A DNA stretch of 64,000 bases from Phycisphaerales bacterium (GTDB lineage Bacteria > Planctomycetota > Phycisphaerae > UBA1845 > Fen-1342): positions 806,001-870,000 of the forward strand of contig JADJWG010000001.1 of NCBI GenBank assembly GCA_016716475.1, read 5' to 3'. The position numbers and the translations under genes are program-made. Numbering within the stretch: the first letter of the stretch is position 1; the number at the start of each line of letters is the position of its first letter. Below are positions 10,629 through 18,722 of the stretch, in pieces. The notes below the pieces were generated by a model. It did no database searches and had not been told where the DNA came from. It worked only from the letters and a program-made list of their open reading frames with translations.

Positions 10629-11552
10629 TCAGAAGGTTGTGCTCCCACTGCTGCGCAGGCGCCATTGCCGGCTTGTCATCTCGCGACCAAGGGCCACGGC
10701 CACGGTCTCAGCGGCCGTGTGCAGACTGGCCGGATCGATCCCCGTCCGGATGCCCATGCCATGGAGCATGTAGACGAGATCCTCAGTCGCGAGATTGCCC
10801 GCCGCCCCCGGTGCGAACGGGCAGCCGCCCAGCCCGCCGGTTGAGGCATCGAAGGTCGTGATGCCCACCTGGAGGCCGGCCAACACGTTCGCCAGGGCCG
10901 TTCCGTACGTGTCGTGCAAGTGCAATGCAACGCGCTCGACGGGCACCTGCGCCAGTACCAGGGACAGGACCCTGAAGACATCCCGCGGCGTGGCCGCTCC
11001 GAGCGTGTCGCTGATCACGACCTCATCCGCCCCGAGGGCTTGAATCTCCGCGGCGAGTTCCGCCACGCGTTCCGGCGCGATGCGGCCCTCGTAGGGGCAT
11101 ACGAAACAACATGACAGGTAACCCCGCACACTGAGCCCCGCCGCGGCTGCCTGCCGGGCCACCTTCCCGTAGACACTCAGCGACTCCCCGATCGACATCC
11201 CGATGTTGCGCTGGGTGAAAGTTTCCGACACGGCGGTGAAGAGGGCAATCCGCGGCAGGCCGGCCGCAATCGCCCGCTCCAGGCCACGCTCGTTCGGCAC
11301 CAGCGCTGACCAGCGGACTTTGGACTGCACCGGCAAGGCCGCGCAGACTTCGGCCGCATCCGCGAGTTGCGGTATGCGTTGCGGGTGGACAAAGGCCGTC
11401 ACCTCGATCTCGTTCAACCCGGCGGCGGCGAGCGCCGTGATATAACGCACCTTGTCCGTGGTGGACACAGGGCGCGCCTCGTTCTGTAGCCCGTCGCGTG
11501 GGCCGACCTCGACGATGCGGACGGCCTCAGGAAGCGTTTGCGTCGGCGTCAT
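10629..11552 (-). CDS. mvaB: Hydroxymethylglutaryl-CoA lyase
   Basis: A 307-aa TIM-barrel lyase that splits HMG-CoA into acetyl-CoA and acetoacetate, the last step of leucine degradation. It starts with VEVGPRDGLQNE (catalytic Arg-Asp pair). It also has SETFTQRNIGMS, the CCFVCPYEG segment, HLHDTYGTALANV (metal-binding His pair) and the C-terminal GGLGGCPFAPGAAGN loop with the catalytic cysteine. Start 11552 is preferred over the ATG two codons upstream because GGAGG is then six bases away. It overlaps the biotin carrier gene by 26 bases, indicating translational coupling. Confidence 0.94.
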   Translation of the reverse strand: MTPTQTLPEAVRIVEVGPRDGLQNEARPVSTTDKVRYITALAAAGLNEIEVTAFVHPQRIPQLADAAEVCAALPVQSKVRWSALVPNERGLERAIAAGLPRIALFTAVSETFTQRNIGMSIGESLSVYGKVARQAAAAGLSVRGYLSCCFVCPYEGRIAPERVAELAAEIQALGADEVVISDTLGAATPRDVFRVLSLVLAQVPVERVALHLHDTYGTALANVLAGLQVGITTFDASTGGLGGCPFAPGAAGNLATEDLVYMLHGMGIRTGIDPASLHTAAETVAVALGREMTSRQWRLRSSGSTTF

Positions 11553-12066
11553 CCTCATCCTCCAGGCGCAACAGGACCGCGCCCAGCTCCACCATCTGCC
11601 CTTCGCGGCAAAGAACCGCTTCCACCCGACCCCCGTGCGGCAGCGACAAGGGCAATTCCATCTTCATCGACTCCATGATCACCAGCGGTGTATGGGCGGC
11701 AAACGATTCCCCGACAGCGAAATGAATCTTGAGCACCGATCCCGGCATCGGCGCGCGCAGCTCCGCGACTCGCGGCCCGGTGGCGCGGTCCGCGGTCCGC
11801 TGTGCTGTGCGCGCCACACGCGAGAGTCGATACGTGCGCCCCGCGAGCCAGACTGCAATCTGCGCGCCATCGCGGTGCACATGGAACGGCAGCACCCGAT
11901 CGCGGAACCGCAACCGGCCGGCGCCGTGTCCCTGCCAGGTCACCTCGGCGGTCAGGGCTCCCCCCGGGAGATGCGCGGTGTAGACATGGCGCGCGCCCTC
12001 CGGCGCGCCGCTGAGTTCGACCTCGTGTCTCGACCCATCCGGGAGTTCCAACAGTACACGACGCAC
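11527..12066 (-). CDS. Biotin carrier subunit of the split methylcrotonoyl-CoA carboxylase alpha chain
   Basis: A 179-aa protein with an N-terminal beta-rich linker (about residues 1-95) resembling the BT region between carboxylase and carrier in single-chain alpha subunits. A C-terminal biotinyl domain follows: APMPGSVLKIHFAVGE, then ESMKME with the biotinylated lysine at about K135. The gene begins at GTG 12066, whose G is also the last base of the biotin carboxylase stop codon; GGAGG lies about nine bases upstream. In most bacteria these domains are fused to biotin carboxylase, so this is a genuine split form and not a broken gene, because the re-start has its own ribosome-binding site. 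Confidence 0.88.
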   Translation of the reverse strand: MRRVLLELPDGSRHEVELSGAPEGARHVYTAHLPGGALTAEVTWQGHGAGRLRFRDRVLPFHVHRDGAQIAVWLAGRTYRLSRVARTAQRTADRATGPRVAELRAPMPGSVLKIHFAVGESFAAHTPLVIMESMKMELPLSLPHGGRVEAVLCREGQMVELGAVLLRLEDEDDADANAS

Positions 12067-13571
12067 TAGGTGTTCCTCCAGCCGCGCCCGGCTGACCAGG
12101 GTGAAGCGCCGAGCTCCATCACCTCGGCCGAGCGACTGTCCACATTGCGGAGGAAACCACGCTCCCCTTCTGCGGCCAGGGCCGCGATCAGCAGCGCCGC
12201 ATCGGGCAGTGCCGGTGCGGCGCGTCCGAGCAGGTCGTGCTCCTCCAGGAAGTGCGTGTGCAGATCACCCGCTGCGAACGCCGGTTCCGCGCAGACCTGT
12301 TGCAGGAACTCGATGTTCGTGGTCACGCCCAGCACGAGGTAACGCGCCAGAGCCCACCGCAGCCGCGCGAGCGCTTCGGCCCGGTCGCGCCCCCACACGA
12401 TCAGCTTCGCGAGCAGCGGGTCGTAATGAACAGAAATCGTGCTGCCCGCCTGCACGCCGCTGTCGACCCGAATGTGAACCCCGGCGGGGGCCTGGTAATG
12501 CGCTAGTGTACCCGTGGCGGGCAGGAACTGCCGGGCGGAATCCTCGGCGTAAATCCGGCACTCGAATGCATGCCCCTCCGAACGCAGCTCCGCCTGGCAG
12601 AACGGCAATGGTTCTCCGGCGGCGACCTGTACCTGTGCCCGGACCAGGTCATGCCGCGTGACAAGCTCCGTAACCGGATGCTCTACCTGCAGGCGCGTGT
12701 TGACTTCGAGAAAGTAGAAGCTACCGGCCGGGTCCAGAATAAACTCCACTGTGCCGGCATTCACATATCCGATCGCGCGCCCGGCACACAATGCGGCGTC
12801 GGTGAGCGCGGCGCGCAACGCCGGGTCGAGCGCCGGCGAGGGCGACTCCTCGATGACCTTCTGATGGCGGCGCTGGATCGAACACTCGCGCTCGAAGAGA
12901 TGCACCAGATTCCCCCGGGAATCCCCGAAGATCTGCACTTCGACGTGGCGTGGCCTTGCGATGTACTTCTCCAGGAACACGCGGGCATCGCCGAAGGCCT
13001 TCGCCGCCTCGCGCTGCGCCGCAGCCACGGCCTCGGCCAAAGCTGCCGGCGTCGGCACGATGCGCATGCCCTTGCCCCCGCCGCCCGCCGCGGCTTTCAG
13101 CAGCACCGGGTAGCCGATCTCGGCCGCAGCCCCCGCGAGCACTTCCGGCCCGGCATCCGCGGTCCCACTCCAACCCGGCACAATCGGCACACCCGCCGCG
13201 GCCACCGTCTCACGCGCCACCACCTTATCCCCCATCCGTTCAATCACCTCGGCCGATGGGCCGATGAAGACCAGGCCCGCCGTCTCGCAGGCACGGGCAA
13301 ACTCGGCGTTCTCGGACAGAAAGCCGTAACCCGGGTGGACGGCGTCGGCACCGTGGTCCCGTGCAGCCGCAATCAGTGCCGGGATGTTGAGGTAGGTATC
13401 GGCTGGGCTGTCCCCGGGGATAGCACAGCATTCGTCCGCGCACGCCACGTGCAGGGCATCACGGTCGACATCGGAGTGCACCGCGAGCGCCTGGATGCCC
13501 ATCTCCTGCAGCGTCTGCGCAATGCGGACCGCGATTTCGCCACGATTGGCGATGAGTACCTTGCGAAACAT
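12066..13571 (-). CDS. Biotin carboxylase subunit of methylcrotonoyl-CoA carboxylase (split alpha)
   Basis: A 501-aa ATP-grasp enzyme that carboxylates biotin with bicarbonate and ATP. It starts with MFRKVLIANRGEIAVRI. The glycine-rich ATP loop is AAAGGGGKGMRIV, followed by ERECSIQRRHQKVIEE, the EVNTRLQVEHPVTE catalytic segment, and ECRIYAEDS. The chain ends after about 500 residues, where single-chain alpha subunits would continue into the BT/biotinyl domain; here that part is the next gene, overlapping by one base. The ORF is open upstream to 13769 but those residues are not family-like, so ATG 13571 is used. With mccB on the opposite strand it completes the carboxylase; acetyl- or propionyl-CoA as substrate is less likely. 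Confidence 0.92.
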   Translation of the reverse strand: MFRKVLIANRGEIAVRIAQTLQEMGIQALAVHSDVDRDALHVACADECCAIPGDSPADTYLNIPALIAAARDHGADAVHPGYGFLSENAEFARACETAGLVFIGPSAEVIERMGDKVVARETVAAAGVPIVPGWSGTADAGPEVLAGAAAEIGYPVLLKAAAGGGGKGMRIVPTPAALAEAVAAAQREAAKAFGDARVFLEKYIARPRHVEVQIFGDSRGNLVHLFERECSIQRRHQKVIEESPSPALDPALRAALTDAALCAGRAIGYVNAGTVEFILDPAGSFYFLEVNTRLQVEHPVTELVTRHDLVRAQVQVAAGEPLPFCQAELRSEGHAFECRIYAEDSARQFLPATGTLAHYQAPAGVHIRVDSGVQAGSTISVHYDPLLAKLIVWGRDRAEALARLRWALARYLVLGVTTNIEFLQQVCAEPAFAAGDLHTHFLEEHDLLGRAAPALPDAALLIAALAAEGERGFLRNVDSRSAEVMELGASPWSAGRGWRNT

Positions 13572-13798
13572 GCCGGGCCCTGGCGGAAAGGAGAGGTGCC
13601 GTGCCGGCCGTTCCGGCGACGGAAGAACACGGGCGATTGTAACGGATTCGGGCAGCACGCGTCGCACGCCTGCCGACGGCCGCGAGGCGCCACCGCCATG
13701 CCCGGTTGCATGGCATCCGCCCGGGAATCCGCGTATAGTGCCGAGCGTCCGAAGGGTCAGGATGGCCATGACCTCGGTCGAAGCCCAGGAGGTGGCAC

Positions 13799-14308
13799 GT
13801 GATCAACACCCGCAAGACACCCAAACGCCACAAGCGGCCCAGGCATTGGTATGCCGGAGGCGCCACACTGGCCGCGTTGCTCGTCTGCGCCGGCGCCTGG
13901 TACTTCTGGCCACGCGAAACGGGGGAATCCGTGGTGCCCGAGGAGGAATCTTCGGCACTGGCTGACGGCACTGCCGCCGAGCCGCAGCGCTCCGCCCCCG
14001 CAGTCGCCGGAGCAAGCACCAACCGCACGCCGCACCCGATTCCCACCCCCCCACCACCGGACGAAATCCTCATTCCCGCCGGCGCCAGCGCCGACGTCCC
14101 GGCCGGACCGCGACCGCTCGCGGACTCCTTCCGCTACGAGCGCGATGACGAGGAAGGCGACGAACCCGGAAGCGTGAGCACGGCCGCAGATTCGCAACCT
14201 ACCCCGGAAATCACAGCCGCCGGAACCTCAGACTCCACCCAGCGACCGTACCCCTACGGAAATCCGCTCGGGCAATCGAGTGATCGAGACCGCCCGTGGA
14301 TGGATTGA
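13799..14308 (+). CDS. N-terminal (anchor and linker) part of an L,D-transpeptidase, frame 1
   Basis: This 169-aa frame holds a basic cytoplasmic tip, one transmembrane segment (about residues 18-36, ending in GAWYFWP) and a long Pro/Ala/Glu-rich extracytoplasmic linker with no domain. GTG 13799 is the first start. Its last dozen codons (after YGNPLGQ) have no counterpart in such proteins and run into a stop at 14306-14308, while the neighbouring frame, opening at 14280, continues with a LysM/YkuD protein lacking any export signal. I read the two as one anchored L,D-transpeptidase interrupted by a frameshift near 14262-14285, or a pair depending on re-initiation. Confidence 0.6.
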   Translation: MINTRKTPKRHKRPRHWYAGGATLAALLVCAGAWYFWPRETGESVVPEEESSALADGTAAEPQRSAPAVAGASTNRTPHPIPTPPPPDEILIPAGASADVPAGPRPLADSFRYERDDEEGDEPGSVSTAADSQPTPEITAAGTSDSTQRPYPYGNPLGQSSDRDRPWMD

Positions 14309-15017
14309 AAATGGAAAACTGATCGAGGCCCGCACGGAGTTGATGCGCGTGTTCGCCGGCCAGCTTCCCCAGGCCGAAGCCGAGGAGTCGCGGGCCCTGC
14401 TCAAACGCATCGCCGACGAAACCATCTTCGGTCCGCGTCCGTTTCAGGGTGACCCGCTGGTTGAAAGCTATACGATTCAGTCGGGCGATGCCCTGGTGCA
14501 TATCGGCCGGCGCTTCGATGTCCCTTATGAAATCATCATGCGAATCAACGGCATCCGCGATGCGACGCGCATCCGGGCGGGCCAGCGCATCAAGGTCCCC
14601 AAGGGGCCGTTTCATGCCCGCATTTCAGTTTCACAGTTTCGCATGGACCTGTACCTCGGTGATGTCTATGTGCGGAGTTACCGCGTCGGCCTGGGCTCCA
14701 CCGGCACACCCACCGGCGTCTGGGTAGTTCGCGATCGCCTGCCGCGTCCCACTTACTATCCCCCGGCCTCCGCGACCGACAAGCGTGTTCGCGGTCCCAA
14801 CGATCCCGAAAATCCGCTGGGCACGCGTTGGATTGGGTTGCAGGGCGTCGAAGGCGCGGCCGTCGGGCAGGAGGGCTACGGCATTCACGGCACGATTGAG
14901 CCGGACTCGATCGGGAAAGCAGTTTCGCTGGGCTGCGTTCGCATGCATAACGAGGAGGTCGAATTCGTCTACGACCTGCTTGTGCCCGGCAAGTCGAAGG
15001 TGACCATCGTTCCGTGA
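14280..15017 (+). CDS. L,D-transpeptidase with LysM domain (C-terminal part, frame 2)
   Basis: A 245-aa segment that would cross-link peptidoglycan stems (3-3 links) outside the inner membrane. An N-terminal helix pair (ENGKLIEARTELMRV) is followed by a LysM domain (about residues 62-107, SYTIQSGDALVHIGRRF to IRAGQRIKVPK). The YkuD catalytic domain (about 113-245) has HGT near residue 203 and SLGCVRMHN with the nucleophile cysteine near 219, so the active site is complete. There is no signal peptide in this frame and no convincing ribosome-binding site before the GTG at 14280, which argues for fusion with the preceding frame. Its stop overlaps the next gene start (GTGA). Confidence 0.85.
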   Translation: MIETARGWIENGKLIEARTELMRVFAGQLPQAEAEESRALLKRIADETIFGPRPFQGDPLVESYTIQSGDALVHIGRRFDVPYEIIMRINGIRDATRIRAGQRIKVPKGPFHARISVSQFRMDLYLGDVYVRSYRVGLGSTGTPTGVWVVRDRLPRPTYYPPASATDKRVRGPNDPENPLGTRWIGLQGVEGAAVGQEGYGIHGTIEPDSIGKAVSLGCVRMHNEEVEFVYDLLVPGKSKVTIVP

Positions 15018-16279
15018 GCACGGATTGGCTGCCGGGGCCGCTGTTCAATCCATTGACCGGCGGCCCGCTCACACCTTGGCAGGCACTGGCTGGTCCGGGT
15101 GGGTTGTTGCTTTTTCTGCCGCTCGCGCCGCTGGTGCGCTTGGCCGCACGCCGTGCGCCACACGCGGCCTTATTGTCGGCCGCTGTGCTCTGGCTGCTCG
15201 CCACCCAGGGACCGCTGGCTACCCTTGTGCTGATGGCGTGGCTCGCGGTGGGAGTCGCGTGGCTGCAAGCACTGGCCGCCACGCGCCACGCCGGACGAAT
15301 CAGCCGTCGAGGTATGCTGGCGAGCGTCTGGATCGGACTCCATCTGTTGGCACTGCCGCTGTGGTGGCACGGTCGACAGTTCTGGTATCCGTCTCCGATG
15401 GCCGCCCTGCACAGTGCTGGTTTCGGCTACCTGCTGCTGCGGCTGATCGCTTGGGGGCATGAATTGGCCGAGGATCCGCGCGCTGGCGGGGATTGGTCGG
15501 CGACGTCCTGCTGGCTGCTGTACCCGCCCGGCTTGCGGCTAGCACCGTTCGTACTACGGCACGAATTCGCACCGGCGCTCGCACGGTGGCAACCGTCGGT
15601 ACCGGTCGCGTGGCGTTCTGTCTGGCCACGGCTGGGCTGGCTGCTGCTGGGCGGTGCCGGGCTGGGTTTCACGGGCAATCAGCTCGATCGCATCGTGCGC
15701 AGCTATGGCGACTTCCTGGCAGACGCCACTCCCTTGCCCACGGACCGGCTGCTGCTGGTGTTTTACCTCATTCCGCTGCAAGTCTACCTGCTCTTGTGGA
15801 CCTATAACCAACTCGCCCAGATTGTGGCAAACATCATCGGAATTCCGGTGCCCGACAACTTCAACCGGCTGCCGCTGGCGACGTCCGTCCGGGATTTCTG
15901 GCGACGCTGGAACCTGACGGTCGGCAACTGGCTGCGCACTTACCTGTACATCCCGCTCGGCGGAAACCGCCAGCATGTAACTTTGAACTACGTACTCGTA
16001 TTCGGCTACTGCGGCCTTTGGCATGGCGCCGCCTGGTCGTTCGTGTGGTGGGGATTGTCGCAGGGTGCGGCGCTGAGCGTACAGCGCGGCTGGGACCACC
16101 TGCGCGCACGACTGGGTCCGCGGGCACCACGCGGACGGGTCTGGACAGTCGCCTGCTGGCTGCTCACCATGCACTATCAGGCGGCGACGATCGTCGTGTT
16201 CGCGGATTTTCAGTACGCGGGCACGCGCGTTCTCGGTGAGTTGGGCCGGCGCCTGATCGGCCTGGCTCTACCCGCGTAA
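15014..16279 (+). CDS. MBOAT-family membrane O-acyltransferase
   Basis: A 421-aa protein with about ten hydrophobic segments. The MBOAT core is seen in RDFWRRWNLTVGNWLRTYLYIPLGGNR followed by GLWHGAAWSFVWWG, where the histidine of WHG is the conserved catalytic residue. Relatives such as AlgI and DltB acylate alginate, teichoic acid or peptidoglycan. Here the gene starts at GTG 15014, inside the stop codon of the L,D-transpeptidase (GTGA overlap), so the two are translationally coupled and a cell-wall acyl acceptor is plausible but unproven. No SGNH partner is next to it. Confidence 0.85.
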   Translation: MSTDWLPGPLFNPLTGGPLTPWQALAGPGGLLLFLPLAPLVRLAARRAPHAALLSAAVLWLLATQGPLATLVLMAWLAVGVAWLQALAATRHAGRISRRGMLASVWIGLHLLALPLWWHGRQFWYPSPMAALHSAGFGYLLLRLIAWGHELAEDPRAGGDWSATSCWLLYPPGLRLAPFVLRHEFAPALARWQPSVPVAWRSVWPRLGWLLLGGAGLGFTGNQLDRIVRSYGDFLADATPLPTDRLLLVFYLIPLQVYLLLWTYNQLAQIVANIIGIPVPDNFNRLPLATSVRDFWRRWNLTVGNWLRTYLYIPLGGNRQHVTLNYVLVFGYCGLWHGAAWSFVWWGLSQGAALSVQRGWDHLRARLGPRAPRGRVWTVACWLLTMHYQAATIVVFADFQYAGTRVLGELGRRLIGLALPA

Positions 16280-16334
16280 GCCCCGCCACCCCCCCATCGC
16301 GGTGTGGCCGCCGGGGCCACTACAGGAGCAGCGT

Positions 16335-18641
16335 GTGACAGCAGCGGATACCTGGTCGATTGTCGAATCCCCTTTCCACGTGGCCTTCAATCGGCACTTC
16401 GAAGGTCTGCTGGCCCTGGGCAGCGGTCCGCTGCAGCAGCGGGCGGCGCTGGAGGAGGGGCTGACCGATGATCCGCAGGACGTCGAGTACCTGCGCATCA
16501 TGGGCAATGTGACGGTGGAGGAATTTCCCGATTTCAAGAGCCGCGTCGGCACCTACCTGCCGGGCGTCACCGGGTTGCATCCCACGTGTCGCGACCAACT
16601 CATCAACCTGCCTGCGATCCACGGCCTGCTGCTGTACACGTCGGGCGAGCGACTCGACATGGAGAGCCCGAATATCCACGACTATCGGCGCCGACTGGAC
16701 CTGCGCACCGGGCGACTGGAGCGCACCTTTACGTGGAAAACGCATACCGGCGCACTGCTGCGCGTGCGATTCGAGCGCTTTGTCAGCGCGGCGCGGCGGC
16801 ACGTCATGGCCCTGCACTGCCGCGTGGAGCACCTCGGCGGACCGGCGGCGGAACTGCGGTTCCTCGCCCCACTCGACGCGGAGGTACGGACCAACGGCTT
16901 CGACCACTTCACCTCCGTCGACGTGACGGGCGAACATGACCCGGTGACGCTGTGCGTGCACACCAACTCGGGCATCGACGTCGCGGCGGCCGCCGTGTTG
17001 ACTTGTGACCACGGCGTCCCCATCGACATTCGGACCCAGCCGCGCTGGGTGGCTTCGTGCGGAGCCACGACGCTGGAAGCCGGCCAGACGCTGACACTGC
17101 ACAAGTACGCCGCAATGACCTCGTCGCACCATGTGACCGGCTCGCCTCTCGACAGTGCGCGGCGTCACGTGTGGGACGCGGCGTCCACCGGCTACGAGCG
17201 GCTCGCTGCGGAATCCGACGCGGTCTGGGCACAGCGCTGGCTCGCGACGGATGTCGAGATCGACGGCGACGACAATAGCCAGCTCGCGCTGCGCGTCTCG
17301 CTCTACCACATGTTGCGGGCCGTGTCCGAAGATGATCCGCGCGTCGCCATCGACGCCAAGGCCGCGGCCGGGGAGGCCTACTGCGGACGTTTCTTCTGGG
17401 ACACGGAACTCTTCATGCTTCCGCTGTTCCTGTACACCCGACCGGCCGTCGGCAAAACGCTCGCGGCGTTCCGCATTGCCTCGCTGCCGGGCGCCCGGCG
17501 GAACGCAGCGCGGTACGGCTACCCCGGCGCTCGTTATGCCTGGGAGAGCGCCCCCAGCGGTGACGACCACTGCCCGAACTGGCAGTATGCGGATCACGAG
17601 ATTCACGTGACGGCCGACGTGGCCTACGGGCTATGGCACGCGCACCTGGTAAACCCCCATGACCTGCGGTTCCTGCGTGATACGGTCGAGGTCTTGACCG
17701 AGACGGCGCGCTACTGGACCCAGCGCGTCGCGCCACGCGGGGACCACGCCTATGAACTGTTGATGGTGATGGGACCGGACGAATACACGCCCTTCAGCCG
17801 CAACAACGCCTATACGAACTGCCTCGTGCAGCTTGCACTCAGCTTGGCGCGCACCAGTTGGGACGAGCTGCGGCAGCAGGATACGCCGGCGGCAGAGGCG
17901 CTCGCGGCAGCGCTCCGGCTGAACCCCACCGAACCCGCGGAGTGGTTGCGCATCGCCGCCGGACTACCCGTGCCGTACGATGCACAACGCCAATTGATCC
18001 TGCAATCCGAAGACTTCTTCGACTATGAGCCCCTCGACTTCGCGCGCGTCTGGCCGGACCGACGGCAGCGCATCGGTGCAGTTGTCAGCCAGGAGCGCCT
18101 CTACCGCAGCCAGGTGCTCAAGCAGGCCGACGTCGTGCAGTTGCTGGCCCTCTTTCCGCATGAGTACACCCCGGCCCAGATGCGCACCGCGTTCGAAACC
18201 TACGAGCCGCTGACATCGCACGACTCGAGTCTCAGCAAGTCGATGCATGCAATCGTCGCCGCCTGGCTCGGTAAGGCGGACGAGGCCTGGCGCTTCTGGC
18301 GCGAGTCCGTCGGCCTCGACCTCGAACCCGGTGAAGCCGCCGAGGGCATCCACGCGGCCTGCGCCGGTGCCAATTGGCAGGTGGCGGTCTTCGGGTTCGC
18401 GGGCGTCCGGACGACGCTGCAGTCCGAGGTACTGCACGTGGACCCCCGTCTACCCGCGGCGTGGCGGGCGCTGCGGTTCCCACTGGTGTGGGCCGGCCAG
18501 CCGCTGCGACTGACGGTCACCCACGACTCCGTCACGATCGCGCACGGCGGCACCCAACCGCTGGATGCCTGGCTCGGCGGCACCACCGCCGAACTGCGTC
18601 CCGGCGAGACCCGGACGTTCCCCTTACCGCCGCAGCGTTGA
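16335..18641 (+). CDS. Glycoside hydrolase family 65 disaccharide phosphorylase
   Basis: A 768-aa cytoplasmic enzyme of the maltose/trehalose/kojibiose phosphorylase family, which splits alpha-glucosides with phosphate to give beta-glucose 1-phosphate. The N-terminal beta-sandwich spans about residues 1-265. The (alpha/alpha)6 barrel shows FFWDTELFMLPLFLYTRP, YAWESAPSGDDHCP and GPDEYTPFSRNNAYTN, whose glutamate (about residue 483) is the general acid. KQADVVQLL and SLSKSMHAI are in the usual places. GTG 16335 is used because AGGAG (16324-16328) is six bases away. The exact substrate cannot be read. The following sugar ABC importer supports uptake of its substrate. Confidence 0.9.
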   Translation: MTAADTWSIVESPFHVAFNRHFEGLLALGSGPLQQRAALEEGLTDDPQDVEYLRIMGNVTVEEFPDFKSRVGTYLPGVTGLHPTCRDQLINLPAIHGLLLYTSGERLDMESPNIHDYRRRLDLRTGRLERTFTWKTHTGALLRVRFERFVSAARRHVMALHCRVEHLGGPAAELRFLAPLDAEVRTNGFDHFTSVDVTGEHDPVTLCVHTNSGIDVAAAAVLTCDHGVPIDIRTQPRWVASCGATTLEAGQTLTLHKYAAMTSSHHVTGSPLDSARRHVWDAASTGYERLAAESDAVWAQRWLATDVEIDGDDNSQLALRVSLYHMLRAVSEDDPRVAIDAKAAAGEAYCGRFFWDTELFMLPLFLYTRPAVGKTLAAFRIASLPGARRNAARYGYPGARYAWESAPSGDDHCPNWQYADHEIHVTADVAYGLWHAHLVNPHDLRFLRDTVEVLTETARYWTQRVAPRGDHAYELLMVMGPDEYTPFSRNNAYTNCLVQLALSLARTSWDELRQQDTPAAEALAAALRLNPTEPAEWLRIAAGLPVPYDAQRQLILQSEDFFDYEPLDFARVWPDRRQRIGAVVSQERLYRSQVLKQADVVQLLALFPHEYTPAQMRTAFETYEPLTSHDSSLSKSMHAIVAAWLGKADEAWRFWRESVGLDLEPGEAAEGIHAACAGANWQVAVFGFAGVRTTLQSEVLHVDPRLPAAWRALRFPLVWAGQPLRLTVTHDSVTIAHGGTQPLDAWLGGTTAELRPGETRTFPLPPQR

Positions 18642-18722
18642 GCGGTGGCGGTGCCGGCCGGACTCGGCGCTGGGCAGGGCCCGTCGTAGCTTGCCCAGGT
18701 ATCCGGCTGGGGTTGGAGTGCC

